Source: Acidobacteriota bacterium
Lineage (GTDB): Bacteria; Acidobacteriota; Vicinamibacteria; Marinacidobacterales; Marinacidobacteraceae
Length of the DNA: 64,000 nucleotides
Assembly: GCA_022826195.1 (NCBI GenBank)
Contig: JAJDVI010000091.1
Span: 62,001 to 126,000, forward strand
Direction: 5' to 3'
Positions 36,821-46,039 of this stretch are shown here, one piece after another. A program made the translations under genes and the position numbers. The notes beneath the pieces are model-generated. The model was given only the letters and a program-made list of their open reading frames with translations, had not been told where the DNA came from and did no database searches. Every line of letters begins with the position of its first letter. Position 1 is the first letter of the stretch.

Positions 36821-37380
36821 CCGGCGACCCCCGCACCGCCCTGCTCGTCATCCTGCGCCGGGAGTCCGTCAGGTTCGGCGAGTTCCAGCTCGCGCACGGC
36901 GGCACCTCCAACGTCTACGTGGACGCCAGGCTCACCGTCCTGCGTTCCGATGCGGCGGCGCTGGTCGGCCGGGTCCTGCTCGGCACCATGGACCGCTCGG
37001 GTTTCCGGGCCTCCGCGGTGGGCGGGATGGCGGCCGGGGCGATCCCCCTGACCACCGCGGTGGTCATGGAGGCGCACGTTGCCGGACGGCAGCTTGCCGG
37101 ATTCTTCGTCCGCAAGGAGGCGAAGGAGCACGGCCGCGGCCGGCGCATCGAGGGGGTCGAACGCCCGCAGGGCGCGGCGGTCATCCTCGAAGACACCGCC
37201 ACCACGGGGAAATCGACCCTCGCGGCGGTGGAAGCCGCCCGCGGGGCCGGCTTCGAGGTGGTGGGAGCGGTCGCGCTCGTGGATCGGGGCATGGGGGCCG
37301 GTCCGCTGCTCGCCGGCGCCGGCGTTCCCTACGCGGCGGCGTTCGAGTTGGACGACCTCACGGGGACCGCCGAAGGCTGA
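36817..37380 (+). CDS. pyrE: orotate phosphoribosyltransferase
   Basis: 187 residues from a TTG that overlaps the lipoprotein stop as TTGA. The N-terminal FGEFQLAHGGTSNVYVDAR and the PRPP loop ILEDTATTGKSTLAAVEAA are the OPRTase signature; FFVRKEAKEHGRGRRIEG is the flexible loop with the catalytic Lys. It converts orotate and PRPP to OMP in pyrimidine synthesis. A Lys replaces the second Gly of the usual TTGGS. Confidence 0.9.
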   Translation: MTGDPRTALLVILRRESVRFGEFQLAHGGTSNVYVDARLTVLRSDAAALVGRVLLGTMDRSGFRASAVGGMAAGAIPLTTAVVMEAHVAGRQLAGFFVRKEAKEHGRGRRIEGVERPQGAAVILEDTATTGKSTLAAVEAARGAGFEVVGAVALVDRGMGAGPLLAGAGVPYAAAFELDDLTGTAEG

Positions 37381-37404
37381 TCGGGTCCGGCCGCCGGCAA
37401 GCGG

Positions 37405-39555
37405 CTACACGCGTTCGAGCCTTGCGAACTCCAGGACCAGCCGCCGCCTCCCGTGGTACCGGAACAGGACGGAGAGGCGCTTGCCGTCCGGGTCCACCGT
37501 CTCTACCCGGCCCACCCCGAACTTGGGATGGCGCACGGAGTCGCCCTTGCGGAACGGTCCGCTAGCGGGAGCCGTCGCGATGGGGAGCGTCCGGGCCTCG
37601 CCGCGCGCCGTCTCGAGCAGGTCCCGGGGAATCTCGCCGAGGAACCGCGAGACCCCGCCCCGCGACCGGAGGTAGGGCGCTCCGCCCGGCGCCGCCGAGA
37701 GCTGCAGGCGCTTCCGCGCCCGGGTCATCCCGACGTAGAAGAGGCGCCGCTCCTCTTCGAGCTGGAGGTCCGATTCGAGCGAGAACGCGTGCGGGAAGAG
37801 CCCCTCCCAGAGACCGGCCAGGAACACCGAGTCGAACTCGAGCCCCTTGGCGGCGTGCACCGTCATCACCATCACCGGCGGCACGCCGGGGTCGGCCCCT
37901 TCCTCGGGCATCAGGTCCTCCGCCGACAGCAGGCTCACCTGGTCCAGAAAGGCATCGACGGAGCCCTCCGGGTTCGTCCGCTCGAACTCCCGGGCGGCGT
38001 TCTGCAGCGAGACGAGGTTCTCGAAGCGCTCCCGGTCGTTCTCCTGGAAGAAGGGTCCAAGGCCGGTGTCCGCGATCGCCGAGTGCACGACCTTCGCCGG
38101 TCCCCCGGGGATGGCGCGGCGAACCGCGGCGATCCCCTCCACGAAGGCGTGAAGACCGTTGAGCGCCCGGGCCGGTAGGCCCCGTTCCGCCACGATCCGC
38201 TCCGCCGCCGCCAGCAGGGACGTTTCCCCGGCGGCTCCCTGCTCCTCGATTCGCAGCAGCGATTTCGGACCCACGCCGCGCGGAATCGCCGCCAGGGCCC
38301 GCCGGAAGGCGGAGTCGTCGTCCGGATTGGCCGCCACCCGGAGACAGGCGAGCGCGTCCAGCACCTCGCGCCGCTCGTAGAAGCGGAGCCCGCCCACGAT
38401 CACGTGCGCGATCCGGTGGGCGGCGAACGCTTCTTCGAACGCGCGCGTCTGGGCGCGGGTGCGGAGGAGCACGGCGGTGGAGCCGCGCCCCTCTCCCGCC
38501 GCCGCGATCTCGATGGCGATCGCCTGCGCTTCGGCCGTTTCGCTGGCAAACGAACGGAACCGGGCCCGCTCTCCCTGCTCTCCCAGCGGCCGGAGGGTCT
38601 TGCCGTCGCGGCGCCGGTTCCGGCGGATCACCGCGTTGGCGGCGTCGACGATCGCGGCGGTGGAGCGGTAGTTCTCCTCCAGCCGCAGGACCCGCGCGCC
38701 CGGGAAGTCCTCCCGGAACCGGAGGATGTTCCGGAAGTCGGCGCCCCGGAACGAGTAGATCGCCTGGTCGTCGTCGCCGACCGCGAAGACGTCGCGGTGA
38801 CCGGCGAGCCGCAGGACCAGCCGGTGCTGGGTGGGACCGGTGTCCTGATACTCGTCGATCAGCAGGTGGCGGACGCGCCGGTCGACGAACGAGCGGGCCG
38901 CCTCCGAGGCATCCAGCAGCTCGAGGGCGCGGATCAGCAGGTCGTCGAAGTCCACTCCCTTCAGCTCGGCGACCTTGCGCCGGTACAGGGCGGTCGCCTC
39001 CCGCACGGACTCCCCCAGCCGGGGGTCCCGCGGTCCGCGAAAGGCGGCGCCGGAGGCCTCGGCGTTCCGGAGCCGGGAGATCAACTGGACGAGCCGCCCG
39101 AGCGGAAGGCGGTCGTCGTCGATCAGGAGTTCGCGCGCGACCTGCCGAACGAGCGCGCGGCTCTCGTCCGCCCCGAACACCGGGAAACCGGACGGCAGGC
39201 CGATGTCACCGCCGAAGCGCCGCAGCAGGTTCAGCCCGAACGCGTGGAAGGTGGAGACCCAGGGCGGGGATCCGGTTTCCCGCACCGCCGCGGCGAGGGC
39301 GTTCACGCGGGTGCGCATCTCGCGCGCCGCCTTGTTCGTGAAGGTGACGGCGAGGATGGACTCCGGCGGAGCCCCGTCCACGAGCAGCCGCCAGCCGATC
39401 CGGTGCGTGATGACCCGGGTCTTGCCCGAGCCGGCTCCGGCGAGCACCAGCGTGGGTCCGGCGGGCGCCGAGACCGCCTCCTGCTGCGAGGCGTTGAGCC
39501 CCGCGAGGACCGATTGCCCGGCGCGGTCGTCGGGGCGCGCCGGGTCAGTCGTCAC
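37405..39555 (-). CDS. UvrD/PcrA-family DNA helicase
   Basis: 716 residues from a GTG at 39555. The order of SF1A motifs is visible: LNASQQEAV (Q motif), AGAGSGKTRVITHR (I), TFTNKAAREM (Ia), LLIDEYQDTGP (II), AVGDDDQAIYSFRGAD (III), VMTVHAAKGLEFDSVFL (V) and VGMTRARKRLQL (VI). The C-terminal tail ends in a Tudor-like VRHPKFGVGRVETVDPDG segment as in PcrA/UvrD. It acts in repair and conflict resolution. Its 5' end overlaps the following SIS gene by 11 bases. Confidence 0.95.
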   Translation of the reverse strand: MTTDPARPDDRAGQSVLAGLNASQQEAVSAPAGPTLVLAGAGSGKTRVITHRIGWRLLVDGAPPESILAVTFTNKAAREMRTRVNALAAAVRETGSPPWVSTFHAFGLNLLRRFGGDIGLPSGFPVFGADESRALVRQVARELLIDDDRLPLGRLVQLISRLRNAEASGAAFRGPRDPRLGESVREATALYRRKVAELKGVDFDDLLIRALELLDASEAARSFVDRRVRHLLIDEYQDTGPTQHRLVLRLAGHRDVFAVGDDDQAIYSFRGADFRNILRFREDFPGARVLRLEENYRSTAAIVDAANAVIRRNRRRDGKTLRPLGEQGERARFRSFASETAEAQAIAIEIAAAGEGRGSTAVLLRTRAQTRAFEEAFAAHRIAHVIVGGLRFYERREVLDALACLRVAANPDDDSAFRRALAAIPRGVGPKSLLRIEEQGAAGETSLLAAAERIVAERGLPARALNGLHAFVEGIAAVRRAIPGGPAKVVHSAIADTGLGPFFQENDRERFENLVSLQNAAREFERTNPEGSVDAFLDQVSLLSAEDLMPEEGADPGVPPVMVMTVHAAKGLEFDSVFLAGLWEGLFPHAFSLESDLQLEEERRLFYVGMTRARKRLQLSAAPGGAPYLRSRGGVSRFLGEIPRDLLETARGEARTLPIATAPASGPFRKGDSVRHPKFGVGRVETVDPDGKRLSVLFRYHGRRRLVLEFARLERV

Positions 39556-40633
39556 GGACCGCCTTCTGAAGCCCCGCCGGGGCGTCCACGTCGCGGCCGA
39601 GTTGCCGTCCGGCGAAGAAGGCGAGCAGTTGCAGGACGGGCGCCACCTCGAAGGGACGCTGCCAGGGTTCGCCAGTCGACCCGATGGTGCACCCGGCATC
39701 CCGGTTCGCGGCCTCGCCCGCGGTGGCCAGCCGCAGGAGCGGGGCGCCGGCCTCCGCGAGCGCCTCGAGGGCCCGGGTCTCGCCCGGGGAAACGCCGCCC
39801 GGCTCCGCGAGCAGCACCACCGGCGTCTCCCGGTCCACCAGCGCGAAGGGTCCGTGGACGAGCTCCTCGGTACGCAGCGCGATGGCCGGGACCACCGCCG
39901 TCTCCATCATCTTGAGCGCTCCCTCCGCGGCGAGCGGCCGCAGCGGGCCGCACCCGAGAAAGAACCAGGTCCGGTCGGCGGCGAGCCCGCCGACGAAGCG
40001 TTCGAGGCGCGGGCCCTGTTCGATGGCCCGCTGCAGGAGTCCGGGAATCCCGCGAATCTCCGTCATGCCGGGCGGACTCCCGGCCGCTCCTGCCGCGGCC
40101 GTCCACTCCCGCCCGAACAGGCGGAGCGCCAGCAGCGCGGCGGTAAAGCTCTTGGTCGCCGGGATCGCCGTTTCGGTCCCCGCCCGGGTGACGTAGGCGA
40201 GGTCCGCGCGCCGGGCCGCCGGGCTTTCGGCCTCGTTCGTCACCACGACGCGGAAGATCCCCTCCTCTCGCGCCCGGTCGAGCAGCCGGAGGACGCTCCC
40301 GGTGGCGCCGGACTGGGTCACGGCGATCAGCGCGCCGTCGCAGCCGTGGTCTCGCAAGGGGCCGTGAATCTCGCCCGCGGGTGAGACAGAAGCTGACAGC
40401 CCCGCCTCCCGGAACCACGCGACGGCGATCTCGGCGGCGTGGCGGCTCGTTCCGGAGCCGATCAGCAGAAATCGCCGCCCGTGAAGGGCGGGATTCTCCC
40501 GGAGGGCGGCCAGCCGCCCGGGCATTTCGGCCTCCAGCGCCGTCAGCGTCCGTTCGGCCGCCGCCGGCTGTTCGTGGATTTCACGCCAGAGGGCCGGCGG
40601 CTCCCGGCCCTCGGCGGAGGCGGAAAGGTTCAG
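39545..40633 (-). CDS. SIS-domain GlmS-like protein lacking the glutaminase domain
   Basis: About 362 residues. The start is uncertain: a CTG at 40633 overlaps the upstream stop (CTGA); the first ATG would lose the conserved [15 protein letters not shown]. Two SIS domains are visible ([32 protein letters not shown]; then [20 protein letters not shown] and ELVHGPFAL), ending [13 protein letters not shown] like GlmS. There is no N-terminal Cys glutamine-amidotransferase domain. This layout fits the NagB-II/GlmS-isomerase-like group (aldose-ketose aminosugar isomerase or deaminase). Confidence 0.82.
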   Translation of the reverse strand: MNLSASAEGREPPALWREIHEQPAAAERTLTALEAEMPGRLAALRENPALHGRRFLLIGSGTSRHAAEIAVAWFREAGLSASVSPAGEIHGPLRDHGCDGALIAVTQSGATGSVLRLLDRAREEGIFRVVVTNEAESPAARRADLAYVTRAGTETAIPATKSFTAALLALRLFGREWTAAAGAAGSPPGMTEIRGIPGLLQRAIEQGPRLERFVGGLAADRTWFFLGCGPLRPLAAEGALKMMETAVVPAIALRTEELVHGPFALVDRETPVVLLAEPGGVSPGETRALEALAEAGAPLLRLATAGEAANRDAGCTIGSTGEPWQRPFEVAPVLQLLAFFAGRQLGRDVDAPAGLQKAVRDD

Positions 40634-41739
40634 ACCTCGTCGGCTCCTTCGAAGCGGCCCGCCGCCCGGCCCGGCTTCACCGCCTGGCGTCCGCGGGCGA
40701 TGGCGAGCGCGTCCTCGGGGACGTCGTCGACGATCACGGACCCGGCGGCGACGAACGCCCGGCGGCCGATGGTCACCGGCGCCACCAGAATGGCGTTGCT
40801 CCCCACGAACGCGCCCGATTCCACCACGGTCCGGTACTTCCCGCGCCCGTCGTAGTTGCAGGTGATGGTCCCGGCCCCGAGGTTCGCGCGGACCCCGACG
40901 TCCGCGTCCCCCACGTAGGACAGGTGGGGCAGCGCGGCCCGGCGCGCCAGCACGGCGTTCTTGGTCTCCACGAAACTCCCGGCGAAGGACTCGGGTTCGA
41001 GCCGGGTGTTCGGGCGGATGTGCGCGAAGGGACCGACTTTCGCATCGCGCCCGATCGAGCTGTCGAGCAGCACGGAATGGCTGAGGATGCGCGCCCCACT
41101 CTCCACCTCGGTGTTCTCGAGCCGGCAGAAGCTCTGGACCTCGGCCCCGGCGGCGACCTTCGTGTTGCCGGTGAGCCGCACCGAGGCCCCGATCCGGGCG
41201 CGGGGCCCGGCTTCGCAAGTGGGATCGGCCCACAGGGTCTCCGGATCCTCCACCAGCGCCCCGTTCTCCACGAATCGCCGGGCGGTGGCGCGCTGGGACT
41301 CGCGAATGGCCGCGGACCAGGTCGCCGCGTCCTCGATCCGGGTGTGTCCGGGGACGGCGCCCGCGGGAGATTCCGCGGCTCGCAGGGCGTCGGCGGTCTC
41401 GCCAAAGCTCGGGCGCACGGCGGCGCCGAGAGCTTCCGCGGTCCCGGCGAGCGCGAGGGTCTGGCCGGCGTCGTTCTCGAGACGCAGCGGTTCGTCCGCC
41501 GCCGCCACCAGCGCGTGGACGGCGTCGACGGGCGGGGCGACGACTCCCGGCGCGAGGATGGCGCCCCGGGTTCCGCGGCGCTCCAGAGCGGCGGAGTCGC
41601 CTGCGGCCCCGTTCAGGACGACGAACTCGTCCGCCTGAAAGGAGGCGGCGGCCCCGGAGGCGGCGGCCGCGACGGTGGCGCCAAAGAACGGATAGCGGCC
41701 GATCTCGGACGACGCGGGATAGACGAGCAGGAAATCCAT
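40630..41739 (-). CDS. GlmU-like acetyltransferase lacking the uridylyltransferase domain
   Basis: 369 residues from the ATG at 41739. The C-terminal two-thirds is a left-handed beta-helix with the unmistakable GlmU acetyltransferase block ([40 protein letters not shown]). The N-terminal ~120 residues show no LAAGxGTRM pyrophosphorylase loop and match nothing I recognise. It would acetylate glucosamine-1-phosphate but could not make UDP-GlcNAc alone. It overlaps the SIS gene, giving two half-size aminosugar enzymes in a row. Confidence 0.85.
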   Translation of the reverse strand: MDFLLVYPASSEIGRYPFFGATVAAAASGAAASFQADEFVVLNGAAGDSAALERRGTRGAILAPGVVAPPVDAVHALVAAADEPLRLENDAGQTLALAGTAEALGAAVRPSFGETADALRAAESPAGAVPGHTRIEDAATWSAAIRESQRATARRFVENGALVEDPETLWADPTCEAGPRARIGASVRLTGNTKVAAGAEVQSFCRLENTEVESGARILSHSVLLDSSIGRDAKVGPFAHIRPNTRLEPESFAGSFVETKNAVLARRAALPHLSYVGDADVGVRANLGAGTITCNYDGRGKYRTVVESGAFVGSNAILVAPVTIGRRAFVAAGSVIVDDVPEDALAIARGRQAVKPGRAAGRFEGADEV

Positions 41740-41837
41740 GTTCGGGAAACTCAGCGCCCGGGAGTCCGGGCCACGGTCGAAGAAACGGGCGGGCGGACAA
41801 GGCCCGCCATCAGCGTCACCCTGCCCCGGCCGGAATT

Positions 41838-42560
41838 CTACGTGGCGCCCTGTTTCTTCCGGCCCGCGGGGGCGACCACGAGGGTCACCTCCCCGCGCGG
41901 CGGTTCCTGCTTCGCCCGCCGGGCGAGGTCGGGGAGCGAGCCGAACCAGTGCTCTTCGTGGATCTTCGTCATCTCCCGGGAGACGGAGGCCTCGCGGGGA
42001 CCGAGGATTCGCGCCAGTTCGTCGAGAAGTTCCGCCGCGCGGCGGGCCGACTCGAAGAAGACCAGCGACCCGGGCGCCTCGGCCGACCGCTGCAGGAACG
42101 CCCGCCGTTTCGCGCTTCGCCGTCCCGGCGGAAAACCGAAGAACGTGAAGCTGTCGGTCGGCAAGCCCGAGACCGAGAGCGCCGAGGCCACCGCGGACGG
42201 CCCGGGCACGGTGCGCACCGGCAGGTCTTCGGTGCGCGCGGCGCGCACGACCCGGTAGCCGGGGTCCGAGATCAGGGGGGTTCCGGCATCGCAGATGAGC
42301 GCCAGGTCCTCGCCGGACCGGAGCCGGCCCAGCAGGAACTCGACCTGTTGTGCCTCGTTGTGGTCGTGGTACGAGATGAGCCGGGCGGTCAGGCCGAAGT
42401 GCGTCCGAAGCCGCCGGGCGACGCGGGTGTCCTCGCAGGCGATCCAGGGAACGGCGCGCAGCACGCTGAGCGCCCGGGGCGAGAGGTCGTCGAGGTTCCC
42501 GATGGGGGTGGCGACCACGAAGAGGGTGCCGGAAGCCCCCGGCTCGGCTGCCGGTGTCAT
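41838..42560 (-). CDS. rsmI: 16S rRNA (cytidine1402-2'-O)-methyltransferase
   Basis: 240 residues. [49 protein letters not shown] and [17 protein letters not shown] are the consecutive motifs of RsmI in the tetrapyrrole-methylase fold; [10 protein letters not shown] follows. It 2'-O-methylates C1402 of 16S rRNA. It is divergent from the epimerase gene, with a 68-base gap that would hold both promoters. Confidence 0.95.
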   Translation of the reverse strand: MTPAAEPGASGTLFVVATPIGNLDDLSPRALSVLRAVPWIACEDTRVARRLRTHFGLTARLISYHDHNEAQQVEFLLGRLRSGEDLALICDAGTPLISDPGYRVVRAARTEDLPVRTVPGPSAVASALSVSGLPTDSFTFFGFPPGRRSAKRRAFLQRSAEAPGSLVFFESARRAAELLDELARILGPREASVSREMTKIHEEHWFGSLPDLARRAKQEPPRGEVTLVVAPAGRKKQGAT

Positions 42561-42628
42561 GCCGCGAACCGTAGCCCGAGACCACAGAGTGGCGGGTTTT
42601 GCCGGACAATGGCCGCCGGAGCCCCGAC

Positions 42629-43582
42629 ATGGACGATTTCCCCGCCTGGAACGAGCGCCGGGTTCTCGTCACCGGCGCGGCGGGCTTCATCGGGCGCCGG
42701 CTCGCGAGGCGCCTCGCAGCTGCCGGTGCCCGCGTCACGGGTTTCGACCGGATCCGGCCGAACACTCAGGTGGCGGACATCGAGTACCGCCAGGCGGACC
42801 TGCGGGATGCCGAAGCGCTCGGGGACGCGGTTGCGGAAGCCGACGTGGTCTTCCACCTGGCGGCCGCGAACGGGCATCGGGCCAGCATGGACCAGCCGCG
42901 GGCCGACTTCGAGGACAACGTGATGGGGACCGTCTCGCTGCTGGCCGCGGTGGCGCGGCGGGCGCCCCGGGCCCGCGTGGTGCTCGCGAGCACCCGCCAG
43001 CTCTACGGCCGGGCCGCATCCCTCCCCGCGGACGAGGGGCACGCGGTCGCCCCGCCGGACGTCCACGCGATCCACAAGGAAACCGCCGAGCACCTGGTGC
43101 GCCACAGCGCGGAGCAGCGCGGCGTCCCCTTCTCGGTCCTCCGGCTCACGAACACCTACGGCCCGGGGCAACCGACCGCGGGGCCGGGCGCGGGCCTGAC
43201 CGGCCGCTTCCTCGGCGACGCGCTCGCCGGCCGGGAGGTCACGATCCTCGGCGATCCCGGGTTGCTGCGGGACTTCAACTACGTGGACGACGTGGTCGAT
43301 GCCTTCCTGCGCGCCGGGGACCGCGAGGCCCCCGCGGGGACCTGGAACCTCGGCGCCGCGCCGGTCCGCCTGGGAGCGTTCGCAGAGGCGGTCTTCCGGG
43401 CGCTCGGCGAGGAACCGCGGGTGCGGGTCGCGCCGCTCCCGCCGGGCCTCGAGGCCATCGCGATCGGCGACTTCCACTCGGACTGGTCGGCGATCCGGCA
43501 CGATCTCGGGTGGGAGCCCGCCTGGACCCTCGAGTCCGGCCTCGCCGAGACGGTTCGGGCCCTGCGCGCCCCCATGTCATGA
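42629..43582 (+). CDS. NAD-dependent epimerase/dehydratase
   Basis: 317 residues. The Rossmann [18 protein letters not shown] motif binds NAD(P). The family catalytic Ser/Thr region reads [10 protein letters not shown] and a YxxxK-like position is replaced by [12 protein letters not shown], so Tyr of the SDR triad is not at its usual place. [11 protein letters not shown] follows. It probably acts on a nucleotide sugar. Its stop overlaps the aminotransferase start by 4 bases, suggesting an aminosugar pathway for surface polysaccharide. Confidence 0.88.
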   Translation: MDDFPAWNERRVLVTGAAGFIGRRLARRLAAAGARVTGFDRIRPNTQVADIEYRQADLRDAEALGDAVAEADVVFHLAAANGHRASMDQPRADFEDNVMGTVSLLAAVARRAPRARVVLASTRQLYGRAASLPADEGHAVAPPDVHAIHKETAEHLVRHSAEQRGVPFSVLRLTNTYGPGQPTAGPGAGLTGRFLGDALAGREVTILGDPGLLRDFNYVDDVVDAFLRAGDREAPAGTWNLGAAPVRLGAFAEAVFRALGEEPRVRVAPLPPGLEAIAIGDFHSDWSAIRHDLGWEPAWTLESGLAETVRALRAPMS

Positions 43583-44706
43583 CGATCCCGTTTCAGCGCC
43601 TCGCGGCCGATGCCGATCCCGGCGTCCGGCGGGCCGTCGGGCGCGTGCTGGCGTCGGGCCGCTTCGTCCTGGGTCCGGAGGTGGAGGCGTTCGAGCGGGC
43701 CTTCGCCGCCTCGATCGGCGTCGCGCACGCCGTGGGGGTGGCCTCGGGCACGGACGCGATCACGCTGGCGCTCGCGGCGGCCGGGATCGGCCCCGGCGAC
43801 CGGGTCCTGACCGCCGCGTTCTCGACCGGCTACACGGCGATCGGCATCCGGCACGCCGGCGCGACCCCGGTCTTCGCCGACGTCGAGCCCGGGAGCCTGT
43901 GTCTCGACGCCGGCGCCGCGGCCCGGGCGCTCGAGGAACAGGAGGTCCGGGCGATCGTTCCGGTGCATATCTTCGGGGGCGCGGGCGCCGGCTGGGGGGC
44001 GCTGCTGGAGATCGCGGACCGCCACCGGGTCCCGGTCATCGAGGACGCCTGCCAGGCGCACGGGGCGCGCGCTTCGGGGCGGGCGCTCGGCTCCTTCGGG
44101 AAGGCCGCCGCGTTCAGCTTCTATCCCACCAAGAACCTCGGGGCCCTCGGCGACGCCGGGCTGGTGGCCACGGCGGACGAGGGGCTCGCGGCGCGCGTGC
44201 GGAGCCTCCGCTCCGGCGCGCAGGGGAAGCGCCACCACCACCTCGCGCCGGGATGGAACAGCCGCCTCGACGAAATCCAGGCCGCGGTGCTTCGGGAGCG
44301 GCTCCCCGCGCTGCCGGAAGGAAACCGGCGGCGCGCCGCCCTGGCGCTTCGCTACCGGGAGTTGCTGGCCGGGCTGCCGCTGCGCTTCGTGACCCCGGGC
44401 CCGGCAGTGGAGGGCTCGTCGCATCTCTTCGTGATCCGGACGGCGCCCCGGGACGCGCTCCGTGCGCATCTCGAAGCCGCCGGCATCGACGCCCTCGTCC
44501 ACTATCCGGCCGCGCTCACGGAGCAACCCGCCTTTTCGGACGCTGCGGTGGCCGGCGGAACCTGTCCGGAGGCCGAGGCGGCCGCCCGGGAGGTGCTGAG
44601 CCTGCCGCTCCATCCCGGCCTCGCGGAACGCGAGGTCGAACGGGTCGCCGCGAGCGTCCGGGCGTTCTTCGCGCGGGGGCGGCCCACCGAACCGGTGTCA
44701 GAATAA
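43579..44706 (+). CDS. DegT/DnrJ/EryC1-family aminotransferase
   Basis: 375 residues. The PLP-type fold is shown by GVASGTDAITLALAA, PVIEDACQAHGA and the lysine motif FSFYPTKNLGALGDAG. WNSRLDEIQAAVLRERL near residue 225 is the family signature. It would transfer an amino group to a keto-sugar nucleotide. It is paired with the preceding epimerase through overlapping start and stop. Confidence 0.93.
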   Translation: MTIPFQRLAADADPGVRRAVGRVLASGRFVLGPEVEAFERAFAASIGVAHAVGVASGTDAITLALAAAGIGPGDRVLTAAFSTGYTAIGIRHAGATPVFADVEPGSLCLDAGAAARALEEQEVRAIVPVHIFGGAGAGWGALLEIADRHRVPVIEDACQAHGARASGRALGSFGKAAAFSFYPTKNLGALGDAGLVATADEGLAARVRSLRSGAQGKRHHHLAPGWNSRLDEIQAAVLRERLPALPEGNRRRAALALRYRELLAGLPLRFVTPGPAVEGSSHLFVIRTAPRDALRAHLEAAGIDALVHYPAALTEQPAFSDAAVAGGTCPEAEAAAREVLSLPLHPGLAEREVERVAASVRAFFARGRPTEPVSE

Positions 44707-44710
44707 TCCG

Positions 44711-45559
44711 GTGGTGTTCGGCGCGAAACGGCAGGGCGCGGTGCTCTGCCCCGGCTGCGGCAAGCTGGTGGGGGTCAACGACCGGGAGTGTCTTTCCTGC
44801 GGCCGCCGAAACCCCGGGTTGTTCGGTTTCGCGGGGGTGCTCCGCTTCGATACCGAGAGCGTCCTGAAGGTCCTCCTCGCCGCCAACATCGGGCTCTTCC
44901 TGGTGGCCCTGGTGCTCAGCGTGGGCGCCATCGAGATGCGCGGGTTCCTGGGTTTCCTCAGCCCGGACGGCCGCATCCTCTACCGGCTGGGCGCGGCGGG
45001 CGCCATCCCGGTCTTCGGGGTCGGGAAGTGGTCCGCGGTCCTGAGCGCCGGCTGGCTGCACGGCGGACTGCTCCACATCTTCTTCAACATGTACTGGCTC
45101 TGGAACCTGTTTCCGGCGGTGGGGGAGATGTTCGGCACCAGCCGGGCGCTCGTGATCTACCAGGTTTCGGCGGTCACCGGCTTCGCGCTGTCCTCGTTCA
45201 TGGGAGCCTCCGGCGTCGCCATTCCGTTCCTCGGAGGAGCGCCGGGCATCACGGTCGGGGCGTCGGCGTCGCTGTGCGGCCTGATCGGGGCGCTCCTGTA
45301 CTTCGGGCGGCGCACCAGTTCGGACTTCGCCCGGCAGATCTGGCGCTACGTGATCTTCATCGCGATCTTCGGCGCGCTGGTGCCGGGGATCGACAACGCC
45401 GCCCATCTGGGCGGGTTCCTCGGCGGTTACTTCGTCGCGTCGCGCTTCGGCGCCTACTCGCCCGAACGGGGCAAGCACGGCCTCTGGGCCCTGGTCCTGC
45501 TCGCCGCGAGCGCGCTCGCGATCCTGGCGTCGGCGGTGGGCGTGTCTCCCATCGCCTAA
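44711..45559 (+). CDS. rhomboid protease with N-terminal zinc ribbon
   Basis: 282 residues from a GTG. An N-terminal zinc ribbon has CPGC (Cys13, Cys16) and CLSC (Cys27, Cys30). Six or seven membrane helices follow. WLHGGLLHIFFNMYWLW is the oxyanion/His-Asn region of rhomboids, GASAS holds the nucleophile Ser185 and NAAHLGG the catalytic His232. It would cleave membrane proteins in the bilayer. A zinc ribbon at the cytosolic end is a variation of the family. Confidence 0.92.
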   Translation: MVFGAKRQGAVLCPGCGKLVGVNDRECLSCGRRNPGLFGFAGVLRFDTESVLKVLLAANIGLFLVALVLSVGAIEMRGFLGFLSPDGRILYRLGAAGAIPVFGVGKWSAVLSAGWLHGGLLHIFFNMYWLWNLFPAVGEMFGTSRALVIYQVSAVTGFALSSFMGASGVAIPFLGGAPGITVGASASLCGLIGALLYFGRRTSSDFARQIWRYVIFIAIFGALVPGIDNAAHLGGFLGGYFVASRFGAYSPERGKHGLWALVLLAASALAILASAVGVSPIA

Positions 45560-45740
45560 TGGCCTGTGGATAAAGTGCCGCGAGTACCGAGACCGGCGAG
45601 GCGCCCGGCTGACGAGGCGCGCGAGGGAGGAATACCGAGTGTATTGCGACCGAAGCGCAACGATGAGCGAGGTGTAGCCGAGCGGTTCAGCCGGGATGCA
45701 TCGCCGGTCGAATACCGTGTCACTTTGTTCACAGGCCATT
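45558..45740. repeat. 183-bp fold-back (MITE-like) element
   Basis: The ends are 20-base inverted repeats matching at 18 positions (AATGGCCTGTGGATAAAGTG on the left at 45558-45577, the complement of 45721-45740 on the right). The homology continues inwards (ACCGGCGA and CCCGGCTGA blocks on both arms) to a central ATTGCG/CGCAAC hairpin. The left arm contains a consensus DnaA box TGTGGATAA at 45565-45573. It lies immediately after the rhomboid stop. A MITE or a large RNA hairpin is possible. Confidence 0.65.
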
Positions 45741-45775
45741 CGACTATCGTCCCCGACAATTCGTAGGAGAAGACA

Positions 45776-45964
45776 ATGGCCAAGCTGGTTCGCCCTTCCC
45801 AGGGCCGGATGCTGCTCGGGGTCTGCGCCGGGCTCGCGGACTGGTGGAACATGGACCGGACCCTGCTGCGCGTTCTCTACGTGCTGGTGAGCGTCTGCTC
45901 GGCCGCCTTTCCCGGCATCCTGTGCTACATCGTCCTCGGGATCCTGATGCCGCCCGAGGAGTGA
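45776..45964 (+). CDS. PspC-domain small membrane protein
   Basis: 62 residues covering a complete PspC domain: RMLLGVCAGLADWW, a hydrophobic helix (VLVSVCSAAFPGILCYIVLG) and ILMPPEE at the end. Small PspC proteins act in envelope-stress systems or as membrane factors; no PspA or PspB gene is nearby. Confidence 0.9.
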   Translation: MAKLVRPSQGRMLLGVCAGLADWWNMDRTLLRVLYVLVSVCSAAFPGILCYIVLGILMPPEE

Positions 45965-45973
45965 GCCGGGACT

Positions 45974-46018
45974 GGGAACGCCGGCTTTCAGACCGGCACC
46001 GCGGCCGCAGGCCGCGAG
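45974..46018 (+). repeat. REP-like double hairpin, copy 2
   Basis: GGGAACGCCGGCTTTCAGAC begins a first stem (GCCGG/CCGGC) and GCGGCC-GCA-GGCCGC forms the second. Same orientation as the copies at 30821 and 53671. It lies 10 bases after the pspC-like stop. Confidence 0.7.
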
Positions 46019-46039
46019 CCACCCGTCGTCACTCCTGAG

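Noticed and set aside
45565..45573. Isolated consensus DnaA box as a second origin
   Set aside because: A single box inside a fold-back element, with no AT-rich region or additional boxes; oriC between dnaA and dnaN is far better supported.
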